Shown here: positions 46,321 to 58,260 of the stretch, piece by piece
Layout of the letters: each line of letters starts with the position of its first letter
Numbering within the stretch: the first letter of the stretch is position 1
Assembly: GCA_038503035.1 (NCBI GenBank)
Contig: JAVSML010024592.1
Coordinates: forward strand, 623,674-687,673
Source of the DNA: Crocodylus rhombifer
Lineage: Eukaryota > Chordata > Crocodylia > Crocodylidae
Direction: 5' to 3'
Length of the DNA: 64,000 nt
Position numbers and translations under genes: made by a program
The notes under the pieces: generated by a model
Told to the model about the DNA's origin: nothing
Database searches by the model: none
Seen by the model: only the letters and a program-made list of their open reading frames with translations

Positions 46321-47689
46321 GCCTTATCTCATGTCAGATGTTCTCATTATCAACATCCACATCAAATCTTATTTTTCATTCCTATGATGTTCTTGGCCTC
46401 AGCGATGAGAATGAGAATTCAGATTGCAGTCCATTGGGCCCAAACCTGATGTCAGAAAGCAAATCCAATAAGAAGTGTGATCTGAGATTGATAAAAGCAA
46501 ACCCTCCTCTGGAGACCTTTTATACCATGCATTCTGTGTGCTCTCCTGTGTTCCTGCACTCCAGTGATCCTGCTTGTAGCCATAGTTCATTCCCATCCAA
46601 AATAAACATTTGCTGCAAACCCTACATCAAGGGGCAAAGGGGCTCATGTAAATTGAGCACAGGGCCAAGAACAAAAGACTAATTTCTGCTCTGATACTGA
46701 TGTGCTGCATCTCCTTGGTCAGCAAACCTTTGGCTTATTTTTCCAGGAAAGATAGTGTACAGTGAGGTATGGTGTGTTGTTTCACACCAATTTTCCATGT
46801 GGACAGTGTTTAGTGGCACTAAGAAAACCTTTATGTATACCTCACTCCTCTTTGAAAGTGGAGTAACCTACCTTTCACTTAAGTGTGCACTAAATGTGTC
46901 CACCTGGGGATTGGTAGAGTATGGCTAATGACCTGTACTTTTACAGGTATTCCTAGGTATTTTGTGTCAACTTTGCTGGATAGACAAGCCCTTTGCCATT
47001 TTGCCCTTCATTTTCTTCTTTGCAGAAAAATCCCATGTAATGTAATATTATACAATATATAAAAGTTGCTTGAACCATTCTATGGGGCTTAATAGACAGT
47101 TATGTACCTGCTATGGAATTCTATTCTACAGGTTAAAAAACATCAAAGAAAGAAAGTACAAAGAGCCATTCCCCGTTAAATTATTTAGGGTTTTTTGGGA
47201 GTTATTTCCCTAGATCCTTATTTTTGTAGTTTTTTGCTTTTATCCTCATGAAATACCATAGGATTTTTTCATAATGGCTTATCTGTAAACGCATGATATG
47301 GCCTGACCTGACAAAGATGGTTTTAGAATTGGTTAGTTAATGCTTGTAAAGTGATTTCCATTTGCTATTTAGGTGTGAAGTGCTGCTGTTATATGTGTGG
47401 TCTGCCTGAAATATAATATACCCTCTTTGCCTCTGTTGGCTCCTTGCTGTTCAGTCAGCTGTGATCCCCTTTTCCTTGGTTATTTCTTTACTTTTTCTTA
47501 CTCTAACTCTGTTTCAGGGCGATGCCTTATTGTTCCTTTGGAGATTACCTGTAATCCTGGATAAGATCTGGTTCTCTTGAATGAACACTGAGGCTTTTTC
47601 TAATATACATACATATCATATATACTAAGGGACTGATCCTGTCCTATTCCGATTCCTCAGTTGCTTTACTGTATCCGTTAGAATGAACT
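46321..47689. other. Unannotated non-coding stretch
   Basis: AT-rich sequence. No gene or named repeat is seen. Confidence 0.4.
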
Positions 47690-48510
47690 GGCCAGAGGGA
47701 AAACAACAATGGGTAGCCCTGAAAGAAGGAGCATTGGGCTGGAGGGAAGCTATCACTGAAGTTGTTCAAAGGTCAGTTTTGGGGCTACTCTTGCTTGATG
47801 CTTTTCATTAACGACTTTGTAAAAATGCCCATAATGTCTGTCCCTGGCCACAATGCGGAGAGTGTAATGATGAAATTTGCTGAGGAAGTATTGTCTATGC
47901 AGAAGATACCAGCTCACAACGACTGAGCTACACATGCAATACAGCAGTGAATAAGGCAAATGCAGTCCAAGGAGACAGTAGAGAGAGGGAATTTTTAATG
48001 CCTCTGTACAAGGCACTGGTGAAAACCTATCACTAGCAGGGTCTACAGTTCAGGTCCCCTTGCTCCAGGAAGATGAATTAAAAGTGGAACAGGTATGGAG
48101 AAGGTATGGATCACTACTACAGTGATCAAGAATATGAGAAGCCCGTTGTATGAGGAGACAAAGGATACGTGTAACTGAGTCAGAGGAGTGACTGCAGTTC
48201 TGTGCAGGGGCACCCAGGCTAGTTTTTAACTATGTAGCTTATGTACAAGTAGCAGTTTAACCACAGTAACTAGGAATTCAGTGCAAGCTCATTTACTCTG
48301 CTTTTCAGGGACAAGAATGCACTAGGAGTACAGCAAGGGAATACACACCATAGTGAAGAAACACCATTTAATCTAAAGGACAATGTTGGCAATGAACAGA
48401 CGAGTGTAAGCTGGTTATAAATACATTTAGACTAGAAATCAGGAGAAAGTTTCTAGGCATCTGAGTGAAGTTTGGATATAGCCTTCCAATAGGAGGTGTG
48501 GGGGCAGAAT
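47690..48510 (+). pseudogene. Ancient CR1/L3-like reverse-transcriptase relic
   Basis: Although frames are badly broken, conserved blocks appear in order on the plus strand. A LGLLLF-INDF type block is at about 47775-47817, a MKFAEE remnant of the FADD box at about 47870-47885, PLYKALVKTY at about 48000-48030, and a FRLEIRRKF-SLP type block at about 48428-48490. This is the order expected of the CR1/L3 palm-to-C-terminus region. It is far older than the CR1 copies on the left side. Confidence 0.6.
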
Positions 48511-49429
48511 CCCATGACCCACCTTGTTTCCTTAATTCCTATCACTGCCCTATCCAAGCTGCCAAATCTCCCATGTAATGGCAGAGAGAAATTCTGAGTA
48601 GGTTATCAGCACAATGACATTTTAGAACCAATCCATACTTACTCTGTACCATCAAATTAAAATAAAATGATCTAAGCAATAAAAAATTGGTACCCTTAGA
48701 AAATTCTTGCAAATGCCCAGTGCAGGTAACAGCTTCCTGAGACTCATGTATTTCAAGGGGCTTCTTTGCATAAAGTAAATATTCCTGGAATGTTTTGCTC
48801 TACTGGGAAGGATGATTCATGCAGTGGTAAATGTTCTCTTGATACACTGGTGGCTTTGAAAGGTTATCCCAGAGGAAAGCACATGATTCCTTAAACTTAC
48901 TGCAGTTTTCTGGGAAGTCAGGGGGGTTGTTATGCCAAGGGACTGTGTCCCTTCTCTTTAGCTGTGATGAACTAGAACATTATAGAGAAAAGAATTCTAC
49001 TATTCAGGCTAGAATCCCGGCTATTACTGCCATCATCACTCTAGGAACCTGCTCCTCAAAAGGCAGGAAACTATTGAAGAGGTGGCTAAACTCCTGCCAG
49101 TGCTACCTGAGCTATTAAACAGGTGAAAATATTTGTCTAAAATTCCCCAATGTAGACATTGCTTAGATTCTGGACCTCTGAGGAAGGTAATGTTGTGAGG
49201 ACATCTTCATCCCCAAAGTCCAATTTCCAGGACTAGACTGGGCCCTTGGGTATAGGAACAGGGTGTTATGATAAATTCTTAGGAGTCAGGTGAGCTGTTT
49301 TATACACTGCCATGTATTTCATTTGTAGAAAAAATATGAAATGATTTAATTTTTACCCTAACCTCTGCCCATTCCAGAGTTTCACTTTAGCACAGGCTCA
49401 TCAAAAAAGGTGAGACAGAAGAATATCAT
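48511..49429. other. Unannotated non-coding stretch
   Basis: No gene or named repeat is seen. Confidence 0.4.
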
Positions 49430-49555
49430 AGAATCATGGACTCCAGTGCCTGAAGAAGGGTGTTTGTGCCCAAAAGCTTGCAAAGAACACCTTTTCCAAG
49501 TATTTAGTTGGTCTAATAAAAGATATCACATTTACCCAAAGAACCTTGTCTGCCA
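49430..49555 (+). repeat. SINE-like repeat, copy B
   Basis: It contains TGAAGAAGGGTGTTTGTGCC, AAAGCTTGCAAAGAACACC, TAGTTGGTCTAATAAAAGAT and AAGAACCTTGTCTGCC. It is the same family as 34835-34965 in the opposite orientation. It directly abuts a CR1 copy at 49556. Confidence 0.6.
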
Positions 49556-49950
49556 TTGAATCATGGAATCATAGAAAGTTGGGGTTGGAAGGGACCTCAA
49601 GAGGTCATTTAGTCCACCCCCCCCCGCTCAAAGCAGGACCAGCCCCAACTAGATCATCTCAGCCACGGTTTTGTCCAGCCAGGTCTTAAAGGCCTCAAAA
49701 GATGAAGATTCCACCACCTCTCTGGGCAACCAGTTCTAGTGTTTTACTATCCTCCTAGTGAGAAAGCTTTTCCTAATATTTAACCTAAACTTCCCTTGCT
49801 GCAACTTGAAACCTCTACTCCCTGTTCTGTCACCTGCCACTACTGACAACAGTTTAGCCCCATCCTCTTTGAAACCATCCTTCAGGTAGTTGCAGGCGGC
49901 TATTAAATCCTCCCTCAGTCTTCTCTAGACTAAACCCAGTTCTTCTTAAA
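49556..49950 (-). mobile_element. CR1 LINE 3' end, minus strand
   Basis: The plus strand shows GAATCATGGAATCATAGAAA, GGTTGGAAGGGACCTCAAGA, GGTCATTTAGTCCA and, further on, AGGCGGCTATTAAATCCTCC. This is the inverted 3' region of a bird-type CR1 subfamily, distinct from the copies at 8-10 kb and 26 kb. It is about 395 bp long after 5' truncation. Confidence 0.9.
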
Positions 49951-50129
49951 AGCCACAATTTCTCATTCAAATTCAGAAACTGTTTAATCAGTAGAAAATG
50001 AGGAGATAATTCATTCCTGTGATTCAGAAGTGAACATCTTCCCTGAAATACACAGTCAGCTTCCAGCCTGCTGTTAACCGTAACAATCTGCTGCACAGTC
50101 TCATCTAATCTTACTCATACTAGACCCAC

Positions 50130-50330
50130 CTTTCACCCCCAGAGCACCTCTCAGCACATGGGAGTCTAATCTGTTGAGGAAGGTGAGTACCAGCCCTATT
50201 TCATAAAGCGGGGACTCAGTCAAGGGGAGGTTAAATGATTAGCCCAGGGCCTCAGCAAGCGCTCTGCAAAGTCAAGCGCTGAACCCAGGAAGCCTCACTG
50301 CCTACCCCCTGCTCTAGCACCAGACAGCTT
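50130..50330 (+). repeat. MIR-type SINE
   Basis: CCCTATTTCATAAAGCGGGG, GGTTAAATGATTAGCCCAGG and GCGCTGAACCCAGGAAGCC follow the MIR consensus order. Confidence 0.6.
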
Positions 50331-50439
50331 TTCCTTTCTTATACATCTATGAACTTGTGTTAAATCAGTGACCATCTCACACACATACATAATCTCCATT
50401 TTTTAATGTAAGAAGAAAATAAAGTATAAACCATTACCT

Positions 50440-50850
50440 CTTTCTGCTGGTTCTGGACAGGTAGAGGGAGAAGCACAGAGTAAGGTGGGTGGAAGTGACC
50501 GAAACTTAACTTTGGCCCAAACTCTAAAGCATGCTGGAACCCACCTCTCTGCTGATGCTGAGCACCCAGGAGGGATCCTTGTCTGAGGGAAGACCCTTTA
50601 AACAGGGTAGGCAGACCTCAGGTGGCTCCTGGCACTCAGCCTCTTGTAGTCTGACTGTAGCTGACTGGCTGGAGATTCCCTAAGCTTGAAGGCAAGAGGC
50701 TGGGGGATCCCAGCTCCTTTGCTGTGCCTGACGTGCACTGGCAGCTGTCTGCCTACTATTCTTTTAAAGAGGCTTCATGGATTGGGATAAAAATGTGATC
50801 TTACGCAGGCTGCATTGTAAGCAGCAACTTGGCTCCAGTTCAGCTCTTTC
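50440..50850 (-). promoter_or_regulatory. Weak candidate for the GJA5 upstream exon and promoter
   Basis: On the minus strand an ATTAAAAATAG (a TATA-like and MEF2-type site, plus-strand CTATTTTTAAT at about 50868-50878) is followed by a repeat-free block of more balanced composition. A donor-like AAAGAG|GTAATG occurs near 50439. This would give a GJA5 first intron of about 19 kb. Nothing in the sequence proves transcription; this is inference from position and motifs only. Confidence 0.15.
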
Positions 50851-51324
50851 TCTGGCTCTCAGCTACTCTATTTTTAATGAAGGAATTTGAGGCTATCAGA
50901 AAGGAAGTCAAATTGTTTTAGGAAAACAATAGCAAGGCAACTAAAAGTTTATTAGTTTCCTCCTGAGGGCCTGGGACCAACTTGTCAAACTTATTAAAAT
51001 GATGGCAAGGCAATTTGTTTTAAAGGGCTAACTCCAAGACTCGCAACTTTATTTCTGTTTGTGCTGTTGTGAAACAAAGGGAGAAAGCCATAAAATAATG
51101 ATTCAGGGGAGCAGATTTCTAGTCTGAGAAAAGTGCAAGTAGGATTTCCGAGTGGGCAACTCAGGGCACCTACTGTAGCAATGGCTATGGTGGGATTTTC
51201 ATCATAAAAATAATGCCTATCCGGAGATTTTATAACTGTCTTAGAAAAAGTCTCTTTCTGGTGGAAATTTTATTTAAAAGTTCAGAAGGAAGATTTCTTT
51301 GGTCATTTTGAGCCATGCAAAGGA

Positions 51325-51425
51325 TTAAAAAAATATACACCAGGCCAGTGACAGAGCTGGGAATTGAATCAAGGCCTCCTGATATGTGCTCTAGGGTTCT
51401 AGTCCCGGCCTATAAAAATATTCAC
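51325..51425 (+). repeat. MIR-type SINE 3' fragment
   Basis: CCAGTGACAGAGCTGGGAAT and TCAAGGCCTCCTGATATG correspond to the MIR 3' half (GGCAGAGCTGGGATTCGAACCC region). Confidence 0.5.
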
Positions 51426-54400
51426 ATAACTTAGAGACAAATGCACCAATTTAATAGCCTTGTGAGTCCATTAAATCACTGGAGCCATGCTAGTGTACAA
51501 CTGGTGTGGCAAGCCCAGGTACTGAACCTTTAAATGTAAGACATTCAGGCCGAGTAGGACTGTCATTTACAAAGAAAAAGAAGAAAAGAATAAAGCAGTC
51601 AAGCAATAAGCACTTACAAACTCTGTTTAACACAGGGCTGTATCACTTGTTTCTATTGCTATCTGCTTCCCTGGGGTATTCTCCTGTTCCTACTGAACAC
51701 AGTGATGAAACTCACCTTCCACTTCAACGATGCAGGATTGATCTCCTGAAAGCCTCTTTCTGAAGGGTGCCGACCACACACAGCATCAAAATTCTCACAT
51801 GCCAAAATTCTCTGAGCAGCTCAACAATCACTTGTCAAACAAGACACAAAAGAGGCCGCCACAAAAAGCCTCCTCCTCCTCTCCAGTTAGTGTGAAGGTG
51901 TTAAAAGCAGAGATTTAAAATATCACTATTCTCTGAAGCCTAGGACAATATTCAATCCTGAATCAGTAACAGCTTCAAGATCTTGTCCTTTATTTTGTAA
52001 TCCAGCAAGGTTAGAATCGCTTGCTATGTTTTGTAGCGGAGCTGGCATTACATGATCTCTGGAAGATCCTCAGACTGGGACAGTCTGATATACAAAAGAT
52101 ATCTGATATACAAAAATATCTTGTGGATATTTCTTAGAAAATTTAACACTTGCGTCTTAACCATTTTGTCGCTCAAAGCTTCACCTGATGACTGAGACTC
52201 CAGTTCAGAACAGTGTCCCTGATCAGCAAAACCTTTTGGGCATAAACTGAACTTTCAGCACATGCTTCGTTTCCCTTGATTTTCTTGATCTTACTAATGT
52301 AAGTTTAAAGTTAAGCACCTCTTTAAGTGCTCTGCTGAATGTGACCGTAAGGCAGCCTGCTCTGTTGGCAGCATGTATGGCAGACATTAGCTATACAAAA
52401 ACTGTTTCTAAAGGGCTTCTGTTCTAAAGTGTGCCCCAAGCAAAACACATGATGATGTGTGTTGATCTAAATGTTTTATTTGCACTTGTTTGGAATGGCT
52501 TATGTAATGTATTCATGGTTTTATGGCAAGTAATACTGTCATCCTAAGCTTATGACACTAGATCCTTTATATGAGCATCACACCAGCATGTAGTCTCTTA
52601 ATAATCCCTTAGGCTCTAGGCCAGCCCAGACTTGGGCATGTGAGTAGCTTTATGTGATTCCTCTGACTTTGATGGGGCTACTCACGTGGGTAAAATTACT
52701 AATGTGCGCAAATGGTGGCCCATTTGTAGGTCAGTTGTGATGCAGGCCAACGTCTTCAGAGAAGGCAGGGTAGATTTGCCTCTTACAGACAAACCAAAGC
52801 AGATATAGACAGATAAGAAGAGCCACATGTAGGTCGAGAGAACATGGCTGGCTTCAGACGAGATTACTTGGAAACTACTGAGACAGCAGATGTTGTCAGA
52901 TGATCAAATGTATTATGGCTCTTGGACCTGGAGAGCTGCCATCTGCAGGAGACTTCATGAGGCCACCTGCCTGCTCTCTGGTGAGGTACACAGATAGCTG
53001 CAGCGCTGCAGAACCACCTACTTTTAGAGCAGGAGCTTCTGTAGGAGAACGGTGCCAGAAGTAGGGCAACATTGCCAGTGCAGACAACTTCAGAAGGGAA
53101 GAGATGAATAGTCCAGATGGGGACTGCGAAGAAGGAAGACATACAGGCCTTGGAGGTACATTGCCTCATCCCAAAACATATTCTTTGCTGTATGGAAAGA
53201 GGACCTGTGGCCTGCTTCTCAGTACCTATGCTTGGGGATGGAGAATGGTGAAGACTGTGCTGTCTGCAGACTGAGAGCCCTGAAGCCTTGCCTAACAGGG
53301 AATGTCCAAGAAAAAAGAAAGTCTGAAGAAAAATATCCACACTGCTAAACTTACTTGAATGGCTGCAGTGCATTTAAATGCAGTTGTTCTGAATTACAGA
53401 GAGTTCCTCAGAAAGAGAGCCCATTGTTCAGAGCCTAACTGCTGTCTTCAGAGATTGGCTTGAGGCATTTTATGTCCCAGTGGGTAAAATTAGGAACTTG
53501 TTTAATTAATCACACAAATTAATGAGCAATATATCTTATTTTTCACTATCTCTTTTCGTGATTTTAGTGCTGATGACAGCTCTAGCGTCAAACGCCATCT
53601 TCTTGCAACAGAACAATTTATAGTAAGGGAAAGGGTGATGCTACCTTATCCTGTTCTGTGGGGTCAATGTGTCATAACCTTAAATGACTACCTCCAGGAA
53701 TAAAATGGTGTTAATTCTTCACAACTGAATTTATCCTTGGCCTTGCAACTTCTCTCTGACATGTGGAGGATTTTTCTTGGTAATAGGTGTAGGAACTGGA
53801 CCCAGGTTTCATTTTGTATGGGTCACTTGGGTTTTCAGATGAAGACTTTCAATTTCTGTTAACATGGAATGGTTTTAAGTACAGAGGTGAAGGCTTTACT
53901 CTTCCATTACCTGGTGTCTCTAGGGACACAAGGCTGCTGACCGGCTGCTTAGTTTAATCTCATCTAAGTGATAAGACAGTATGCTCTTGGGAATGGCAAA
54001 GCATGTGATTACATCACTGAATGGCACAAGGACATCTCTGGCCAATAGCAACATAGAATGTTGCAGTTTCTTTTGGGAGGTCACGCACCTTTTTGAATGT
54101 GTGCACGCATGTGCATCTATATGTACACATGCACATGCACAGACATGCCCAGAGTATGTGGTCGCAGCTCCTTTAGTAGGCAAGTTTCAGCAGCTTACTC
54201 CACATTTTCAATAGCTGTTGCAATAGCCTAACTTCTACCACTTCTGCATCTCTTGGGTCACAGTCTGGTGTCTTCCAAAGGGATTTGGCACTCCAGAATC
54301 TGTAGAACTACCCTCTCAACCCTAGAAATGGTCCTTCCAGGTTAGACTGAAAGCAGTGGGACCATGTGAAGGGAGTCTGTACTCTTGCTGTTTGTACTGT

Positions 54401-56429
54401 ACCTGCACTGTGAATCATGAGAGGACATCAGCATCCATACCTGTCAGCCTAGCACCTCCTATTTGCCCTAACAGCCACCAAGAAAAAAGTTAAAGCTTTG
54501 AAGAGGTTTGTATCCAGTTCCGTTTTTTGAATGAACCCAGGTTTGAGTCTGCACCTATTTTGTGTGAAATTCTTTACCCATCCTTACTTGTGTTCCTAGG
54601 CACTGTGTTTTTCAATAGAAAAAGGCATATTGCTGTTCATTTTTGATAGCACCCCAATCCAGCATTGCAAATAAGAACTTGCACTGTGCAAAGGAAACAG
54701 GTGTGGGAGCTGATCACATTCATGTATAAAGGGAAGGAAATGACTGCCATCATTTCTCAGCAGCAACCACCTGAGGCAATGTAAATAGCCACACTGAGAA
54801 ACTACAAAGGAAGTCAGTTTAGTTCTCCTTGGGTAAGGTCACCCTCCTAAAAGAGGGGTAATAGGTTGAGAAAGTCATTGAACAAATCAGCAATATATTG
54901 CCCACTGTATAACACAGGCACTTCCCAAGCTAGTCAATTGTTCATCATACTTTATTCATATTCTATCCAGTAGTCATTCATTTGTCATGATTTGTCTTAC
55001 GCTTGAATCACAAGTGTTAAGAGTGCTACATAAATCCAGAACTTTATTCTCTCTGTTTCCTTTTTGCACTTTCGGTTGTTCTTTGCAAGGCATGATGCAG
55101 TGAAGATAAAGTGTAATCAAGTGATCTAGAACATCCCAGGATAAAACTTATAAAAATCTTATAAGCAGTACCCATATGTTCACACTGTGAGTTGCTGTTT
55201 TTTTCATGTCTCTCATCTTGACACCAGCTTATGACACCAAAGAGGGCAGATAGTGGTTCAGATCCTTTCTAGGTTAAATTTCACATATGGACTCCTACAG
55301 AAATGTGGTGCTAACACCTGGGGAGTTATTGATATCAGTTAGAGAGGGGGATGGAGGGGTTTTTTGAAGTTCTGAAGTTCAGAATTTGTATTAAAAAGAA
55401 GTTTTGTGGCTAAGAACTTTTCTTTTTCATTTTAGTGAAAATTTTCCATTTCAGCTTCAAATACACAATAAGCCTCCTTAAGAGGGGCCTGTGGGAAAGT
55501 GTAAATTTACTGGAAAGAAATGTAAAGCAACAAAATTGTCAAAAAAGCCCAAAAGGAGATGTCAGTTAAATGAGACATCAGAAGTGGTAAGGACGGCCTT
55601 AAATTCCGAGAAAAGCTGTTCCCCGGGCTTGATGGATGATTTGTGGCTCTGTCTGTGAGAAAGAGAGGGCACTAGCAGTACATGCTAATGTGATAGACTA
55701 TTCTTGCATGTGATACCTATGTGGTTGACACTAGAATTTCACATAATTAGCCAGGGCCACCATGAAGGAAAAAACCAATCAGCTGATTTTTCTCAGATCA
55801 AAAGGAACTGGAGACTTGTTCTGGAACAAGGTACTCAGTATGTGTGAATGCTGTCACCCAAGCAGGAATACCATGGGATGTGACTACAGAAAGAACAATG
55901 AAGAATATGAATAGAAATGGTTCAAAGCCAGGCAAAATTGTCCCAGATTGTTGAGTTTATGTAAAAATGTGAACTCCGTCCATTATCACAGGTCAAAGAT
56001 TTCGGTTCCTATTGCATGGATGGTAACAGTTTAACAGAGCAGAAGAGAAAGCAACTTTGCAGTGTGCTGGGTGACATGATATAGCATCATTAAGTAAAAT
56101 CTGGTAAAGGTTTTATAAATAACCTCATATTCATGTCATGATTCAGCATTTCTAGCATCAGTAGTTTTATGGTGGTAGTCAGTGAGATCTGCATTTTTAG
56201 GGGGAGGATAGATGCCTGCAGGCTGGGGCTTTCTGGGAAAACTTTTTTAAGGGTCCTGAAGTCTGTGGAAAGGGAAGTACTGAGATAATTTCTGGGGTCA
56301 GAAATTGGTATTTTCTGCAATTCCAAGACTTTTGGAAACCATGCTGAGATGTGGCTCAGAGGGTAGTTGTTATAGCTACCATTGCTGTAACTCAAAGGAT
56401 GAAAGATGGTGCCTTCACCAGGATCTCCA
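51426..56429. other. Unannotated non-coding stretch
   Basis: About 5 kb with no gene and no repeat I can name. A purine/pyrimidine-alternating stretch with TGTGCACGCATGTGCAT and GTACACATGCACATGCAC lies at about 54098-54140. The 169-codon minus frame at 52864-53373 has no recognisable domain. Confidence 0.45.
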
Positions 56430-56720
56430 AGGGCGTCTTTACACGTGTCCCAGGGCTGAGGGTGGACTTTAACTAGAGCGGCTCCAAGAGCTGCTTTAAA
56501 GTGCCTGCACTGTCTCATGTATTCAGCATTCCGTACTTCAGAGTGATGGGAGGGGTGCTTTAACTAAAGCTCATTTGAGAAGCTTTAGTTAAAGTGCTCT
56601 TGCTGCCATTTTGAAGCATGGGGACACTGAATACATGAGATGCAGAGGCTGCTGGAGTGCACTAATTAGCATGCTTCATACTGTAATTACACTGTGTCGG
56701 AGATGTGTCCTTGGATGTCT
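56430..56720. repeat. Palindromic MITE-like repeat
   Basis: The arms 56513-56571 and 56581-56640 are inverted copies around a 9-base centre. They share TCTCATGTATTCAG at the outside and TTTAACTAAAGCT at the inside. TCTTTACACGTGTCC near 56433 may be the true left end. The plan matches the repeat at 675-861, so the two may form one family. Confidence 0.65.
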
Positions 56721-56925
56721 ACAGCGCATTGGAGAGGTGTCCAGCAGTCAGATGCTACAATGTGTATATAATCCCTGGAGCCTACAGGGCTGTCCACCCT
56801 ATGAGGCCCTCATGAGTCATCTGTTCTTGCTTCTCCCCCACCAAAATTTGTGAGGTCTTTCTTCTCACTTCCGTCAAATGGTAAGTCTTTTCCCTTCCAG
56901 TCTAGGCTGCACAACTCTTCTTTCT

Positions 56926-56996
56926 TTGGGGGTTGGACTAGATGATCTGTCTAGGTCCCTTCTGACTCATTGATTCTATGATTGATTCTATGATTC
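56926..56996 (+). mobile_element. CR1 LINE 3' tail
   Basis: GGGGGTTGGACTAGATGATC, then GGTCCCTTCTGACTCA, and terminal repeats of GATTCTATGATT. Only about 70 bp remain. Confidence 0.85.
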
Positions 56997-57599
56997 AGTC
57001 TCCTTAGAACCTGGTTGATTCTTCTCCCTTCTTCTCCTCCATCCAGGTCTTTGTGACCCTTCTCTCTGCCAGCAAATTTCCTTGGAGCTTAGTATAAGAA
57101 ACACTTTTAAAGAGCTACATCATATACTAAGAAAATGCAGATGGCATTTTCCAGTATGAATCAGATTCCGTCTCCAGTGCACAGGAGGTACTCTCATTTG
57201 AGACAGGTTTTAAATTGCAGTCAGGAAGAATAAACACCTGGGGCTACTAGTGGCCACTTTGGCTCTTGGTATTACTTAGAACAGCCTTTGGGCTATCCTA
57301 AATTCCGGCTGGCTCCAACAACCTCAAGGAGCTCTTCTGTTGCTAAAAGCTGCCAAATCACAGCAGTACTTTGCCCCTACTTTGAAATCCTTGGCACTTT
57401 TTTCTGATGCTGGGGCTAGGGCAGGATGAAGTAGACCTACATAGGCTAGCCCTACTGCCATAAAAGCATTCAGTGGGCTCCTTGGGTACTTGTTGAAGTT
57501 GGCTTCAAGGATTCTCAGCACTCTCAGTGAAGTGCAAAGCAGGTTTCACTGGGAAGTTGAAGGTTCAAGATTGGACCCCCCTACTATTTTCAGTGCTGG
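56997..57599. other. Unannotated non-coding stretch
   Basis: No gene or named repeat is seen. Confidence 0.4.
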
Positions 57600-57830
57600 A
57601 CTCCAAGATGAGACAGCGCTACAAAAAAAATGTCAGAAGAAATTGATAAGGTAAAGAAGAGAATGTCATCAGAAGCAGGTGGGGTAGACCAAAGGGTACT
57701 GAAGCAACTTCAGAATGAAGTGCCTGAACCAAACTATCCAATTTTTCATTAAAATTAGCTAATATACTGGAAGACCAGATGGTATACAACCAAGATGGGT
57801 ATATCCATTTTTTAAAAAGTCACAAGGGCT
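57600..57830 (+). mobile_element. Ancient CR1/L3-like LINE fragment (finger region)
   Basis: GGGTACTGAAGCAACTTCAG, TATACTGGAAGACCAGATGG and the TATCCATTTTTTAAAAAGTC stretch parallel the VLKEL, PEDW and PIFKKG blocks of CR1-clade reverse transcriptase, in that order. Frames are broken. Confidence 0.5.
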
Positions 57831-58260
57831 GTGACCACACATGTGGATGTTTGGCTCCCTGGGGAGAACTAGTAGTGGTGCACCATGTGCTGCTGCTAAT
57901 CATCCCTAGGAAACACCTAGCCACATGTCCTCTGACATTTGGCAGGTTGCCCTGGGTGGGGTAGGGGAAGGCTGGGGCCAGCACTGTGCTGGCCCCAGCA
58001 GCCTTAGGTGGGGTCCTGGGGTCCTCCCAGGGCTGCAGCAGCAGTGATCCTGTCATGCGGAGCCTGGCCAACAGCTAGAGTGTGGCTCCAGCCGGTTAGG
58101 CTCTGGTGTTGAATGATGCACACTGCTCCCATGTGCGCTGCTTTGCATTTTTTTTGCAAAAAACCTCTCCCCTGCATCATGCGGTGAGCCTTTGCAGCAT
58201 GGAGAACAACTGAATGTGTAGTATGTAGCACCACAGCTCGTCTGGCCAGAGTAATCTTGG
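57831..58260. repeat. GC-rich insert with a perfect 14-bp inverted repeat
   Basis: GCTGGGGCCAGCAC (57971-57984) pairs perfectly with GTGCTGGCCCCAGC (57986-57999) around one base. The block interrupts the LINE relic and differs from it in base composition. It looks like the core of another fold-back MITE, but I could not place its ends. Confidence 0.45.
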
